Source: Castellaniella sp049671645 (GTDB lineage Bacteria > Pseudomonadota > Gammaproteobacteria > Burkholderiales > Burkholderiaceae_B). From it: a DNA stretch of 64,000 nt. Every line of letters begins with the position of its first letter. The first letter of the stretch is position 1. This document shows positions 15,794 through 24,512 of the stretch, one piece after another. The notes under the pieces are model-generated. The model was not told the DNA's origin. It worked only from the letters and a program-made list of their open reading frames with translations, and did no database searches. The translations under genes and the position numbers were made by a program. Location of the stretch: positions 158,311 to 222,310 of the forward strand of contig NZ_JBATVG010000024.1 of assembly GCF_049671645.1 (NCBI RefSeq), read 5' to 3'.

Positions 15794-17338
15794 ATGCTGC
15801 CACGTACCCAGTCCGCGTCCCAGCGGACGGCGGATGCCGGGCGAGGGATACCCGAAAAGGACCTCGCCACAGCATCCGCCGCCGCCCGGATATTGTCGGA
15901 AACGCTGGTTGAATCCGCCATCGACCTGAGGATATCGGATTTCGACACTGATTTCGCCAGCACGCTGCAGTTGCTCGCCGCCCCGCCCCTGTCCGGCGGC
16001 GGGGGCGCCGCACCATCAGGCGCCGCGCCCGCACGCTCCAGCGTGCAGGCCGTCCAGGCAGCCCTGGACGCAATCGCCTCCAGCCCGCTCGGCTCACTCG
16101 CCTGGCGTCATGTCGATGCGCAATCCGCGCTGCGCATTGCGCACGCGCAGGATGACGCTGCGACACGCGCAGCGCACGGCGCTTTGCAGGGTGTGGTGAC
16201 CGGGATCAAGGATATGTTCGACCGAACCGAGCATGCCGCGCAATGGGGTTCGATCCTGCGTCGGGAAGCGCCTCGCGCCCGGGCCGACGCAACCGTCATA
16301 GCGCGACTGCGCGCCTCGGGCGCCATCCCCCTGGGCATGCTGCACATGGCGGAATTCGCCTTGTCGCCGACCGGCCTGAACGACCACCTGGGCCCGGGGC
16401 GCAACCCGCATGACACCGACCGCGTCTCCGGCGGCAGCTCGAGCGGTTGCGGCATGGCAGTGGGCGCGGGCCACGTCCCGCTGGCAATCGGCTCGGACAC
16501 CGGCGGCTCCATTCGCCTGCCAGCAGCCTTTTGCGGTGTCTTCGGCCTAAAGCCCACCCAATACCGCATCAGCCGCGCCGGAGCAATGCCGCTGGCGCCT
16601 TCCCTGGATTGCATCGGGCCGCTGGCGCGCTCGGTGGAGCTCTGCGCAGCGGCCTTCACGGCCATGGCCGGCCCCGACCCGCTCGACCCTCAGTGCCTGG
16701 CCTGGCCGGCGCCGACCGGGCAATGGCAGACACTATCCGCCAGATCCCTGACCGTAGCCGTCCCGCAGCTGCCCGAGGATGCGCCAGTATCCGCGGATAT
16801 GCGACGCGCCCTGCGGCATACCGCCGATCAGCTCAAAGACCGGGGCGTCACTTGCATTGCCACCGATCTACCCGACATGGCGCTGCTAGGCACGCTCTGC
16901 TCGATCCTCATGGGAACGGAATCGGCCGCCTTGCATCGCGCCACCCTCCACCAACACCCCGAGTCCTATGGAGGCCAGGTGCGACGCCGTATTTCACAAG
17001 GACTGTTCCTGGGCGCAGCCGACTACTATGACGCCCTGCGCCTGCGCGCACGGCTGTTGCGCCGTTTCGTTTCCGAAACCCTGTCGGGGGCCGATGCCTG
17101 TCTGCTGCCCGCAGCCCCCGGCATCGCCCCCCTGGTCAGCGATACCATTGCGCCCACGCAGGATCTCATTGTCTCCCAGGTGGCGTACTGGACCCGAGGC
17201 GCGAACTACCTCGGGGTGCCCGTACTGGCGGCGCCCGCCGGAACGGACGCGCTGCGCATGCCGCTAGGCGTGCAATTGCTTGGTCAACCGTTGGGGGAAG
17301 AATATCTGTTCGCGCTGGGCCGGTTGCTGGAAACCTGA
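15794..17338 (+). CDS. Amidase-signature hydrolase
   Basis: A 514-residue member of the amidase signature family with the Ser-cisSer-Lys triad at K139 (VVTGIKDMFD), S215 (VSGGSSSGCG) and nucleophile S239 (GSDTGGSIRLPAAFCGVFGLKPT). The K-to-Ser spacing agrees with AtzF/GatA-type enzymes. The first 75 residues are an extra segment ending in a glycine-rich linker (PLSGGGG) that I cannot assign. Last gene of the operon, 13 bp after the DUF1989 gene, and ended by a hairpin terminator. It would release ammonia or split an amide from the product of the preceding step; the substrate is unknown. Confidence 0.85.
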   Translation: MLPRTQSASQRTADAGRGIPEKDLATASAAARILSETLVESAIDLRISDFDTDFASTLQLLAAPPLSGGGGAAPSGAAPARSSVQAVQAALDAIASSPLGSLAWRHVDAQSALRIAHAQDDAATRAAHGALQGVVTGIKDMFDRTEHAAQWGSILRREAPRARADATVIARLRASGAIPLGMLHMAEFALSPTGLNDHLGPGRNPHDTDRVSGGSSSGCGMAVGAGHVPLAIGSDTGGSIRLPAAFCGVFGLKPTQYRISRAGAMPLAPSLDCIGPLARSVELCAAAFTAMAGPDPLDPQCLAWPAPTGQWQTLSARSLTVAVPQLPEDAPVSADMRRALRHTADQLKDRGVTCIATDLPDMALLGTLCSILMGTESAALHRATLHQHPESYGGQVRRRISQGLFLGAADYYDALRLRARLLRRFVSETLSGADACLLPAAPGIAPLVSDTIAPTQDLIVSQVAYWTRGANYLGVPVLAAPAGTDALRMPLGVQLLGQPLGEEYLFALGRLLET

Positions 17339-17430
17339 TCGGGCCGATCATCAGTACGACCAGCCCGGCATACTCCCGGAAATATGCCGGCCGCGGACGC
17401 CCATCAGATGTCCATGCGATCGCCAGATGC

Positions 17431-17462
17431 AAAAAGGCCGGTTTCAAAAACCGGCCTTTTTG
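17431..17462. terminator. Bidirectional rho-independent terminator (amidase / gabD)
   Basis: AAAAAGGCCGGTTT, a three-base loop, then AAACCGGCCTTTTT forms a long stem with a T run on both strands. It sits between the converging amidase operon and the semialdehyde dehydrogenase gene and can serve both. Confidence 0.92.
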
Positions 17463-17490
17463 CTGGATGCCCGGGGGGGTTGCAGGCGGA

Positions 17491-18945
17491 TCAGACCCCG
17501 CCCATGCACAAATACTTCATGACCAGATAGTCGTCCAGCCCGTGGGCCGACCCTTCACGCCCCAGCCCGGACTGCTTGACCCCGCCGAATGGCGCGGCGG
17601 GATTGGAGATCACACCCACGTTGACCCCCACCATGCCATATTCCAAGGCCTCGGAAACCCGCCAGATGCGGCCGATATCGCGGCTGTAGAAATAGGCCGC
17701 CAGACCATACTCGGTGGCATTGGCCAGCTGGACAGCCTCGGCGTCGTCCTTGAAGCGGAACAGCGGCGCCACCGGCCCGAAAGTTTCTTCCTTCGCGCAC
17801 TTCATGCCGGCGCTCACATCCGCCAGGATGGTGGGCTCGAAATAAGTGCCCCCCAGCGCATGCGGCTTGCCTCCGGCCAGGACACGGGCGCCCTTGCTGA
17901 CGGCATCCTCTACATGCGCAGTGACCTTGGCCAGGGCCGCCTCGTCGATCAGAGGACCTTGATCGACGCCCTCATCCATGCCATTGCCCACCTTCAGCTT
18001 GGCGACCGCCACCGCCAAGCGGCGGGCGAACTCGTCGTAAACACCATCCTGCACATAAATGCGATTCGCGCAGACGCAGGTCTGTCCGGTATTGCGGTAC
18101 TTGCACACCATCGCGCCTTCGACGGCAGCGTCCAGATCAGCGTCGTCGAACACAATGAAGGGCGCATTCCCGCCCAGTTCCAGGGACAGTTTCTTGATCG
18201 TCGGCGCGCACTGGGCATACAACAGACGCCCGACCTCGGTCGAGCCGGTAAAGCTCAATTTGCGCACGATGGGATTGCCGGTCATCTCGCCGCCAATCGC
18301 CTCGGCATCGCCGGTAATGACCGAAAACACCCCGGCCGGCACACCCGCCTTTTCCGCCAGGACCGCCAGCGCCAAAGCGGAAAACGGGGTTTCCGGCGCC
18401 GGCTTGACGACGATGGGGCACCCGGCGGCCAAGGCGGCGGCAGCCTTGCGGGTAATCATGGACGACGGAAAATTCCACGGCGTGATCGCGGCGCATACGC
18501 CAATGGGCTCCCGCACCACCACAATCCGCCGATCGCCGGCCGGCCCCGGAATCACTTCCCCATAGGCCCGCTTGCCCTCCTCGGCATACCACTCGAAATA
18601 GCCAGCCCCATAGGCGACTTCTCCGCGCGACTCGGCCAGCGGCTTGCCCTGCTCGGCGGTCATCAAACGGGCCAGATCTTCCGTATTGTCGATCATCAGT
18701 TGATACCAGGCCCGCAGAATTCCGGCACGGCGCGCCGCAGGCAACGCCCGCCAAGCGGGCCAGGCAGCCTGTGCGGCCTCGATGGCCTCCCGGGTCTGGG
18801 CAGCACCCATGACAGGCACGGCCCCGAGCGTCTCGCCCGTCGCCGGATTATGGACCGGCTCCGTCCGGCCATCCGGCGCATCACACCAGCGACCATTGAT
18901 GTAGCACTGCTGTCGCAGCAGTTCGGGATCACTCAGTTGCAGCAT
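17491..18945 (-). CDS. gabD: NAD(P)-dependent succinate-semialdehyde dehydrogenase
   Basis: A 484-residue aldehyde dehydrogenase of the GabD branch, oxidising succinate semialdehyde to succinate. Visible are the catalytic Glu in LELGGNAPFIVFDDADLD, the catalytic Cys in NTGQTCVCANRIYVQ, the Rossmann region ITPWNFPSSMITRK and KPAPETPFSALAL, and FGPVAPLFRF near the C-terminus. I chose the start that gives MLQLSDPELLRQQ, like known GabD N-termini, with GAGG upstream. An ATG at 18972 preceded by GGAGGG is a real alternative that adds nine residues. The neighbouring alcohol dehydrogenase suggests a 4-hydroxybutyrate or 1,4-diol route into succinate. Confidence 0.88.
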   Translation of the reverse strand: MLQLSDPELLRQQCYINGRWCDAPDGRTEPVHNPATGETLGAVPVMGAAQTREAIEAAQAAWPAWRALPAARRAGILRAWYQLMIDNTEDLARLMTAEQGKPLAESRGEVAYGAGYFEWYAEEGKRAYGEVIPGPAGDRRIVVVREPIGVCAAITPWNFPSSMITRKAAAALAAGCPIVVKPAPETPFSALALAVLAEKAGVPAGVFSVITGDAEAIGGEMTGNPIVRKLSFTGSTEVGRLLYAQCAPTIKKLSLELGGNAPFIVFDDADLDAAVEGAMVCKYRNTGQTCVCANRIYVQDGVYDEFARRLAVAVAKLKVGNGMDEGVDQGPLIDEAALAKVTAHVEDAVSKGARVLAGGKPHALGGTYFEPTILADVSAGMKCAKEETFGPVAPLFRFKDDAEAVQLANATEYGLAAYFYSRDIGRIWRVSEALEYGMVGVNVGVISNPAAPFGGVKQSGLGREGSAHGLDDYLVMKYLCMGGV

Positions 18946-19043
18946 CTCATCACCTCGTTGAATACCAGTCATCCGCTTACCCTCCGCCTGGACGGCCTCG
19001 CTTCCGATTATGAACCTCTGGGCAGAGCCCGCGGACTTGCCTC

Positions 19044-20174
19044 TCACTGATCCAGCACGATGCAATCGCGCAACCCGGAACCGGAAGCCAGGTGGTCAAA
19101 GCCCTCGTTGACCCGGTCCAGGGTGAAAGCCTCACCCAACAGTTTATCGACAGGCAATCTGCCTGCCTTGTACAAATCAATATAACGGGCGATATCCACC
19201 GAAGGCACGCCCGAACCCAGATAACTGCCGCGGATGTCGCGCTCCTCGCCGACCATCTGAGACAGCGGCAGGGCAAATGCCGATTTCGGATGCGGCAGGC
19301 CCGACGTAATGGTCATGCCGCCGCGCCGGGTCAGTTTATAGGCGGTTTCAAAGGGCCGCACACCACCAGCGGTATCGTAACCGCAGTCGACCGGCCCGCC
19401 AGCCGCCTCCAGCAGTTCGGCATCCGACTGGATGTTCTTGGGGTTGACCGCGTGCGTGGCCCCCAGGGTCTTGGCCAGCTTCAGCTTGTCCTCGTCCAGC
19501 TCGACCGCGACCACCCGGCGCGCGCCGGCCGCCACTGCGGCCAGCAGGCCGCTCAGGCCGACGCCCCCCAGCCCGATGATGGCCATGGAATCGCCCGCCC
19601 TGATCTGCGCGCGATTGATGACCGCGCCCGCGCCCGTCAAGACGGCGCAGCCGAACAAGGCCGCCTCCCGATGAGAAAGATCACGGTGGACCTTCACCAG
19701 GGACCGGCGGGAAATAACGGCATAATCGGCAAAGCAGGACACCCCCAAATGATGGTTCAAGGCCTCCTTGCCGGCATGAAGGCGCCGCTCTCCGCCGAGC
19801 AGAACCCCCTGCGTATTGGCCTTCGCCCCGGGCTCGCACAAAGCCGGGCGGCCGGACATGCAGGGCTCGCAGCACCCGCAGCTGGGCACGAAGACCGTGA
19901 CCACATGATCGCCGGGCCGCAGGTCGTCCACCCCTGCGCCGACCTCGACCACCTCCCCGGAAGACTCATGCCCCAACACCATGGGCAGCCCGCGCGGGCG
20001 GTCGCCGTTGATGACCGACAGGTCCGAGTGGCAAAGGCCGGCCACCTTGACCTTCACCAGCACCTCGCCGAATCCGGGCGGATCCAGTTCCACTTCGGAT
20101 ACCTGCAAGGGTCGACTTTGAGCATAGGGGGCCGGAAGCCCCATCTCACGCAGAACGGCGGCGCGCATTTTCAT
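19044..20174 (-). CDS. Zinc-dependent alcohol dehydrogenase (class III-like)
   Basis: A 376-residue medium-chain dehydrogenase. Catalytic zinc ligands are in GLCHSD, LGHESSGE and LFGCAVLTGAGAV; structural zinc cysteines are in CGCCEPCMSGRPALC; NAD binding is in IIGLGGVGLSG. It lies just upstream of gabD on the same strand (99 bp between the two ORFs) and could supply the semialdehyde. Neither possible start (ATG at 20174 or 20168) has a ribosome binding site, and both lie inside a short ORF that has a good one, so translation may depend on coupling. The substrate is not known from sequence. Confidence 0.85.
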   Translation of the reverse strand: MKMRAAVLREMGLPAPYAQSRPLQVSEVELDPPGFGEVLVKVKVAGLCHSDLSVINGDRPRGLPMVLGHESSGEVVEVGAGVDDLRPGDHVVTVFVPSCGCCEPCMSGRPALCEPGAKANTQGVLLGGERRLHAGKEALNHHLGVSCFADYAVISRRSLVKVHRDLSHREAALFGCAVLTGAGAVINRAQIRAGDSMAIIGLGGVGLSGLLAAVAAGARRVVAVELDEDKLKLAKTLGATHAVNPKNIQSDAELLEAAGGPVDCGYDTAGGVRPFETAYKLTRRGGMTITSGLPHPKSAFALPLSQMVGEERDIRGSYLGSGVPSVDIARYIDLYKAGRLPVDKLLGEAFTLDRVNEGFDHLASGSGLRDCIVLDQ

Positions 20175-20271
20175 GATGCATATTCGACTTGGTCTGAGCC
20201 TGAACGCCGCCCGCGAAGACCAGCGCCGTCGCCGCCAGTGCGGCAAACAACCCTCTGCAGGTACTTGGCAT
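20146..20271 (-). CDS. Orphan signal-peptide ORF overlapping the alcohol dehydrogenase start
   Basis: A 41-codon ORF with a strong ribosome binding site (AGGAG five bases before its ATG). Its first 26 residues are a clean Sec signal peptide (STCRGLFAALAATALVFAGG then VQAQ) like those of Bug/TctC-type binding proteins, followed by 15 residues with no domain and a stop. It overlaps the alcohol dehydrogenase by 29 bp in another frame. It looks like the leftover start of a deleted binding-protein gene joined to the dehydrogenase, which may now be translated by coupling to it. Too short to prove as a functional gene. Confidence 0.45.
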   Translation of the reverse strand: MPSTCRGLFAALAATALVFAGGVQAQTKSNMHHENARRRSA

Positions 20272-20290
20272 GTCGTCTCCTGGCGGATGA

Positions 20291-20327
20291 AGAGAGATTT
20301 CTCTCTTTTTTGGAAATTCGATATAAT
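20291..20327. promoter_or_regulatory. Palindrome and promoter between adh and iclR
   Basis: The 323 bp between the alcohol dehydrogenase and iclR start codons hold AGAGAGATTTCTCTCT at 20291-20306 (six-base arms) and TATAAT at 20322-20327 on the plus strand. The palindrome lies where a -35 would be and is a good candidate for the IclR operator shared by both directions. The T run after it makes it look like a terminator, but no plus-strand gene ends there. The rest of this gap, apart from the orphan signal-peptide ORF, shows nothing I can name. Confidence 0.45.
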
Positions 20328-20497
20328 GAACGCTGTAGATTACATCGAACGAAGTACATCTTATCGATCCGCATTCTGGGCGTCAACACGCTAAATCTCA
20401 GGGAAATCCCTCATTTCCAAGACTTGTCGGTAGGGACGGCAACAGATCAAATACGGCCCGACCCCCTCGTTTGCACAGAGCACAAGGACGCAACTTC

Positions 20498-21313
20498 ATG
20501 GCTGAGAAACTCGCCGCTCCCGCTGTAGGCCGCGCCACGGCCATCCTGGATCTCATCGCCCGAACCGGATCGCCCCAATCCCTGGCCGATCTGACCCACG
20601 CGCTGCAACTGCCCAAGAGCAGCCTGCACGGACTTTGCGCCACACTGGAACAGCTGAATCTGCTGACGCGGCTGGAAAGCGGTCAAGTCACACTGGGGCC
20701 GCACGTGATGATGTGGGCCAATGCGTTCCTGGCCCACATCGACATCACGCAGGAATTTTTCGCTTCCTGGGACGAGATGCGGGTACTACCCGAGGAAACC
20801 ATCACCCTGTCGGTCAGAGACGGCCGGGAAGTGGCCTACATTGCCTGCCGCAACGGCAGCCGGCCGTTGGGCTACACGTTCCGCACCGGGATGAGAATCC
20901 CGGCCGTCTATACGGCCACCGGGCTCGCCATGCTGAGCACCCTGCCCGATCAAGGCGTGCGCAAGCTGTTCGATCGCTCGTCGGGCGAATGGCCCGCCCC
21001 GCTGACGGTCAAGGGGCTGCGCAATCTGGAAGAGCTCCTGCAGGAACTGCACGCAGTGCGCCAACGCGGCTATTCCATCGACCGCGAAGGCGTTCGCGAG
21101 GGCATGTACTGTTTTGGCGCGCCGGTCTTCGACTCCCACAACCCGGAAGCCGTGGCAGGGGTGGCGGTCAGCATTCTCGCCAACGAAGTCGACGGAAAAC
21201 TGGAAGAAGGGGCCGGCCAGGCAATGCGCCGACTTGCAGACCGCCTGTCGGAAAGGCTGGGGGGGCTGATGAATAGTCAGAATGCCTGGCACAACCGGGC
21301 AACCCGCGCCTGA
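20498..21313 (+). CDS. IclR-family transcriptional regulator
   Basis: A 271-residue IclR protein: winged helix at the N-terminus (AILDLIARTGSPQSLADLTHALQLPKSSLHGLCATLEQL) and effector domain (LPEETITLSVRDGREVAYIACRNGSRPLGYTFRTGMRIPAVYTATG, REGMYCFGAPVFDSHNPEAVAGVAVSI). The ATG at 20498 follows AAGGA at a distance of 10; a TTG nine codons earlier is less likely. Divergent from the adh-gabD pair and therefore its likely regulator. Confidence 0.87.
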   Translation: MAEKLAAPAVGRATAILDLIARTGSPQSLADLTHALQLPKSSLHGLCATLEQLNLLTRLESGQVTLGPHVMMWANAFLAHIDITQEFFASWDEMRVLPEETITLSVRDGREVAYIACRNGSRPLGYTFRTGMRIPAVYTATGLAMLSTLPDQGVRKLFDRSSGEWPAPLTVKGLRNLEELLQELHAVRQRGYSIDREGVREGMYCFGAPVFDSHNPEAVAGVAVSILANEVDGKLEEGAGQAMRRLADRLSERLGGLMNSQNAWHNRATRA

Positions 21314-21339
21314 ACAGGCGCCGGCCGGAATGGCATCGC

Positions 21340-22704
21340 TCAGTTCCGGCCGGCTGAACGGCTGAGATATCGGGACACCGCCTCGAAGGCGGGTATGGTC
21401 ACCGGATCGTTCGCGGCATTGCCCGCAACCGGATTCGACGCATAGCGCACGATCACGACCTCCGCGCCCGGGTTGATATATATTCTTTGCCCATGCACGC
21501 CGCGCGCCATGAAAGCGCCGCTGTCATTGTGCGTCACCCACCACATGTCGCGGTAACTCCAGCCCTGCAGCAACGGATACCCGCCCCGGGCAAACGCCTG
21601 CCTGTCGCCGCCCCGGCGGATGTCGTCAACCACCGCCCTGGGCACGATCTGCTGGCCGTTGAACCGTCCCTCGTTGCGCATCATCTCCCCGAAGCGCGCC
21701 AGATCGCGCAGCCCCGTATTCAAGCCGCCGCCGGCAAACGGCGTGCCGATCGAATCGACCGTCATATAGGCATCCTGCTCGGCCCCGAGGCGGCTCCAGA
21801 TACGCTCGGACAGCAACTCGGCGACGTTGCGGCCGGTCACCCGGGCCATCACCCAGCCCAGCACATCGGTATTGACGGTCTTGTAGCCAAAGCCATCGCC
21901 GTGCCGCCCCCTTGGCCGCACGGTCTGCAGGAACTCGTAGTAGCTGCGCGGGCCGGCATAGCCTGCCGGTTTCGGCAACGGGCTGCCGGCCAGGGCGTGC
22001 GCCCACACTTCGGCATCCGGGTCCGAGTAATCCTCGCTGTAATCAAGCCCCGTCGTCATGTCGAGCACCTGGCGCACAGTGGCGTCGCCGAACGCCGACC
22101 GGGCGAGTTCCGGCACGTAGTAGGCAATCGGCTTCGCGGCATCGAGCCGGCCCTCGGCCACCAGCATGGCGCCCAGCGTGCCAATGACCGACTTGGTCAC
22201 GGACATGGCGGCGTGCTGGCCGTCATCCTTGAACACGCCGAAATAGCGCTCGTACACAATACGCCCGCGGTGCAGGACGATGATGCCGTCGGTGTAATTC
22301 GCCGCGAGAGAGTCTTTCCACGTCATGGACCGGGTGGCGCCGATCGGCACGAAGCGTACCGCATCGATGCCGGCTTGCGCCGCGCGAGGCAGCGCCACCG
22401 GCGCGCCCAAGCCGCGCGAGACGTTGATCGTGGGCATCAGTTGCCGAAAATTCGACACGCTCCAGCGCAAAGCGGGGAACTGGAAGTAGCTGCCGTCCTC
22501 GAAACGCACGATCCTGTCTTCAGGAGGCGGCGAACCGACCATCCAGCCCAGCGCCGCCGGGTCGCTGGCGGCCGCATCCGGCACGGCGGAAGCCCCCGGG
22601 CCCGACGCGTGCACGGCGGGCGCCGCCATCGCAAGCGGCAGGAGGCATGCCTGAACGACGATCATGCAGGCAACACGCCAAAATGAAGGACAGCGTCTGA
22701 TCAT
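21340..22704 (-). CDS. Exported serine hydrolase of the beta-lactamase/NylB fold
   Basis: A 454-residue class C beta-lactamase-like hydrolase with a signal peptide (about residues 9-35). Active-site motifs are SVTKS (SxxK), YKTVN (YxN) and HGQRIYINP in the KTG position. The order and the sequence around SVTKSVIGTLGAMLVAEGRLD resemble 6-aminohexanoate-dimer hydrolases and other NylB-like esterases/amidases. Start at 22704 gives the signal peptide directly; M14 is a second possibility. It stands alone, converging on iclR with a 26-bp gap. Substrate unknown. Confidence 0.8.
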   Translation of the reverse strand: MIRRCPSFWRVACMIVVQACLLPLAMAAPAVHASGPGASAVPDAAASDPAALGWMVGSPPPEDRIVRFEDGSYFQFPALRWSVSNFRQLMPTINVSRGLGAPVALPRAAQAGIDAVRFVPIGATRSMTWKDSLAANYTDGIIVLHRGRIVYERYFGVFKDDGQHAAMSVTKSVIGTLGAMLVAEGRLDAAKPIAYYVPELARSAFGDATVRQVLDMTTGLDYSEDYSDPDAEVWAHALAGSPLPKPAGYAGPRSYYEFLQTVRPRGRHGDGFGYKTVNTDVLGWVMARVTGRNVAELLSERIWSRLGAEQDAYMTVDSIGTPFAGGGLNTGLRDLARFGEMMRNEGRFNGQQIVPRAVVDDIRRGGDRQAFARGGYPLLQGWSYRDMWWVTHNDSGAFMARGVHGQRIYINPGAEVVIVRYASNPVAGNAANDPVTIPAFEAVSRYLSRSAGRN

Positions 22705-22827
22705 TTTTTGCGCACTCAGGTGAAGCAACCGGTTCACCGGACATACCGGCGACTTCCCATTATGGCATCCGGCCCTTTCATCCAACCATCCGGGCCGGCC
22801 CCTGCAGGCGGGCCCGGGATCGCGGGC

Positions 22828-22860
22828 AAAAAGAAAGGACCTGGATTTTCATCCAGGTCC
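22828..22860 (-). terminator. Rho-independent terminator of tRNA-Lys
   Basis: On the minus strand GGACCTGGAT-GAAA-ATCCAGGTCC is followed by TTTCTTTTTG. A 10-bp perfect stem and T-rich tail lie directly after the tRNA gene. Confidence 0.9.
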
Positions 22861-22870
22861 TTGGTATTTC

Positions 22871-22946
22871 TGGTGGGCTGTGAGTGACTCGAACACTCGA
22901 CCGACGGATTAAGAGTCCGCTGCTCTACCAACTGAGCTAACAGCCC
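22871..22946 (-). tRNA. tRNA-Lys (anticodon CUU)
   Basis: Read on the minus strand, the 76-nt sequence starts GGGCTGT and ends ACAGCCC-A-CCA. The D arm is GCTC-AGTTGGTA-GAGC, the anticodon loop CTCTTAA gives CUU, and the T arm is TCGAG-TGTTCGAG-style with CCA encoded. It decodes AAG. A strong terminator follows. Confidence 0.95.
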
Positions 22947-23068
22947 TTCGCAAGTTTTGCGAAGAACGAAACTATACACCCATTTCCGGCACGGCGCAAA
23001 ATCGCGGGGCGCAGCGCGCGATCCATGGCGGCATCCCCATCAAACAGACAGGATGCCGTAGCGCGCCA

Positions 23069-24445
23069 TCAGATCGCCTGGGCCAGCCGGGCGGCCAGCC
23101 CGATGTAATTGCGCGGCGTCATGGCCAGCAGGCGGGCCTTGGGCTCCGCAGGCAGATCCAGGCCGGTGATGAATTCGCGCAGGGCGTCCTGGGTGATGCC
23201 CTTGCCGCGCGTCAGGGCCTTGAGCTGTTCATAAGGCTGCGGCAGGCCGTAGCGGCGCATCACGGTCTGCACCGGTTCGGCCAGGATTTCCCAGCAGGCG
23301 TCGATGTCGGCATCGATGGCGGCGGCGTTCAGTTCCAGCTTGCCCAGACCGCGCAGGCAGGCATCGTAGGCCACCAGGCTATAGCCCAGGGCGACGCCCA
23401 GATTGCGCAGCACCGTGGAATCCGTCAGGTCGCGCTGCCAGCGCGATACCGGCAGTTTTTCCGACAGATGGCGCAGCATGGCGTTGGCCAGACCCAGGTT
23501 GCCTTCGGAATTCTCGAAGTCGATGGGGTTGACCTTGTGCGGCATGGTGGATGAGCCCACCTCGCCGTCCTTCAGGCGCTGCTTGAAATAGCCCAGCGAC
23601 ACATAGCCCCAGATATCCCGGTTCAGGTCCAGCAGGATGGTATTGGCGCGGGCGATGGCGTCGAACAGCGCGGCCATCCAGTCGTGCGGTTCGATCTGGA
23701 TCGAGTACGGATTCTGGGTCAGGCCCAGACCGCCCAGCACCCCGCCGGCGAAAGCGGGCCAGTCGACGTCCGGATACGCGGCCAGGTGGGCGTTGTAGTT
23801 GCCGGTGGCGCCGTTCATCTTCGCCAGGGGCTGCACGGCGCGGATGGCGTCCAGGGCGCGATCCAGGCGGGCGACCACGTTGGCGAATTCCTTGCCCATG
23901 GTGCTGGGAGTCGCCGGCTGGCCGTGCGTGCGCGACAACAGGGGCTGGTCCGCATGCTGACGCGCCAATTCGCGCAAACGCGCCGTCACGGATTCCAGCG
24001 CCGGCACGACCGCCTGTGAGCGCGCCCGGCCCAGCATCAGGGCGTGCGAGGTGTTGTTGATGTCTTCCGAGGTGCAGGAAAAGTGGATGAATTCAGCGGC
24101 CTGCGACAGTTCCGCATCATCGGCCACCTGTTCCTTCAGCCAGTATTCCACCGCCTTGACGTCGTGATTGGTGGTGCGTTCGATGGCCTTGATGCGAGCG
24201 GCATCGCTTTCGGAAAAATCCCGCACCAGCGCCTGCAGCCGCGCCCGCGCAGCCGGGGAAAACGCGGACAATTCCGGCAGACCGGCATCCGACAGGCCGA
24301 TCAGCCAGGCGATTTCGACCTCGACGCGATGCGCCATGAAACCGGCTTCCGACAGAAAGGGTCGCAGGGAATCGGCTTTTGCCGCATAGCGCCCGTCCAG
24401 GGGCGACAGCGCATTCAAGGCGCTCAGGGTGGAATCGATCTGCAT
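23069..24445 (-). CDS. purB: Adenylosuccinate lyase
   Basis: Catalyses two purine steps: SAICAR to AICAR and adenylosuccinate to AMP, each releasing fumarate. The 458-residue length and sequence match the PurB family of proteobacteria: NALSPLDGRYAAK at the N-terminus, TSEDINNTSHALML, RTHGQPATPSTMGKEFAN and the fumarase-superfamily signature GSSTMPHKVNPIDFENSEGN. I chose ATG at 24445 (MQIDSTLSAL); a TTG three codons earlier is less likely. A large inverted repeat lies in the upstream region. Confidence 0.95.
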   Translation of the reverse strand: MQIDSTLSALNALSPLDGRYAAKADSLRPFLSEAGFMAHRVEVEIAWLIGLSDAGLPELSAFSPAARARLQALVRDFSESDAARIKAIERTTNHDVKAVEYWLKEQVADDAELSQAAEFIHFSCTSEDINNTSHALMLGRARSQAVVPALESVTARLRELARQHADQPLLSRTHGQPATPSTMGKEFANVVARLDRALDAIRAVQPLAKMNGATGNYNAHLAAYPDVDWPAFAGGVLGGLGLTQNPYSIQIEPHDWMAALFDAIARANTILLDLNRDIWGYVSLGYFKQRLKDGEVGSSTMPHKVNPIDFENSEGNLGLANAMLRHLSEKLPVSRWQRDLTDSTVLRNLGVALGYSLVAYDACLRGLGKLELNAAAIDADIDACWEILAEPVQTVMRRYGLPQPYEQLKALTRGKGITQDALREFITGLDLPAEPKARLLAMTPRNYIGLAARLAQAI

Positions 24446-24512
24446 GTTGAACAATGAATGATGGGCCGGCCAGCGGCCTGGAGGAAAGCCGGCAGCCTGG
24501 CTGACGGGTCAG

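Noticed and set aside
20291..20312. AGAGAG hairpin plus T run as a plus-strand terminator
   Set aside because: No plus-strand gene ends upstream of it; the preceding genes run on the other strand. It fits better as an operator or promoter element.
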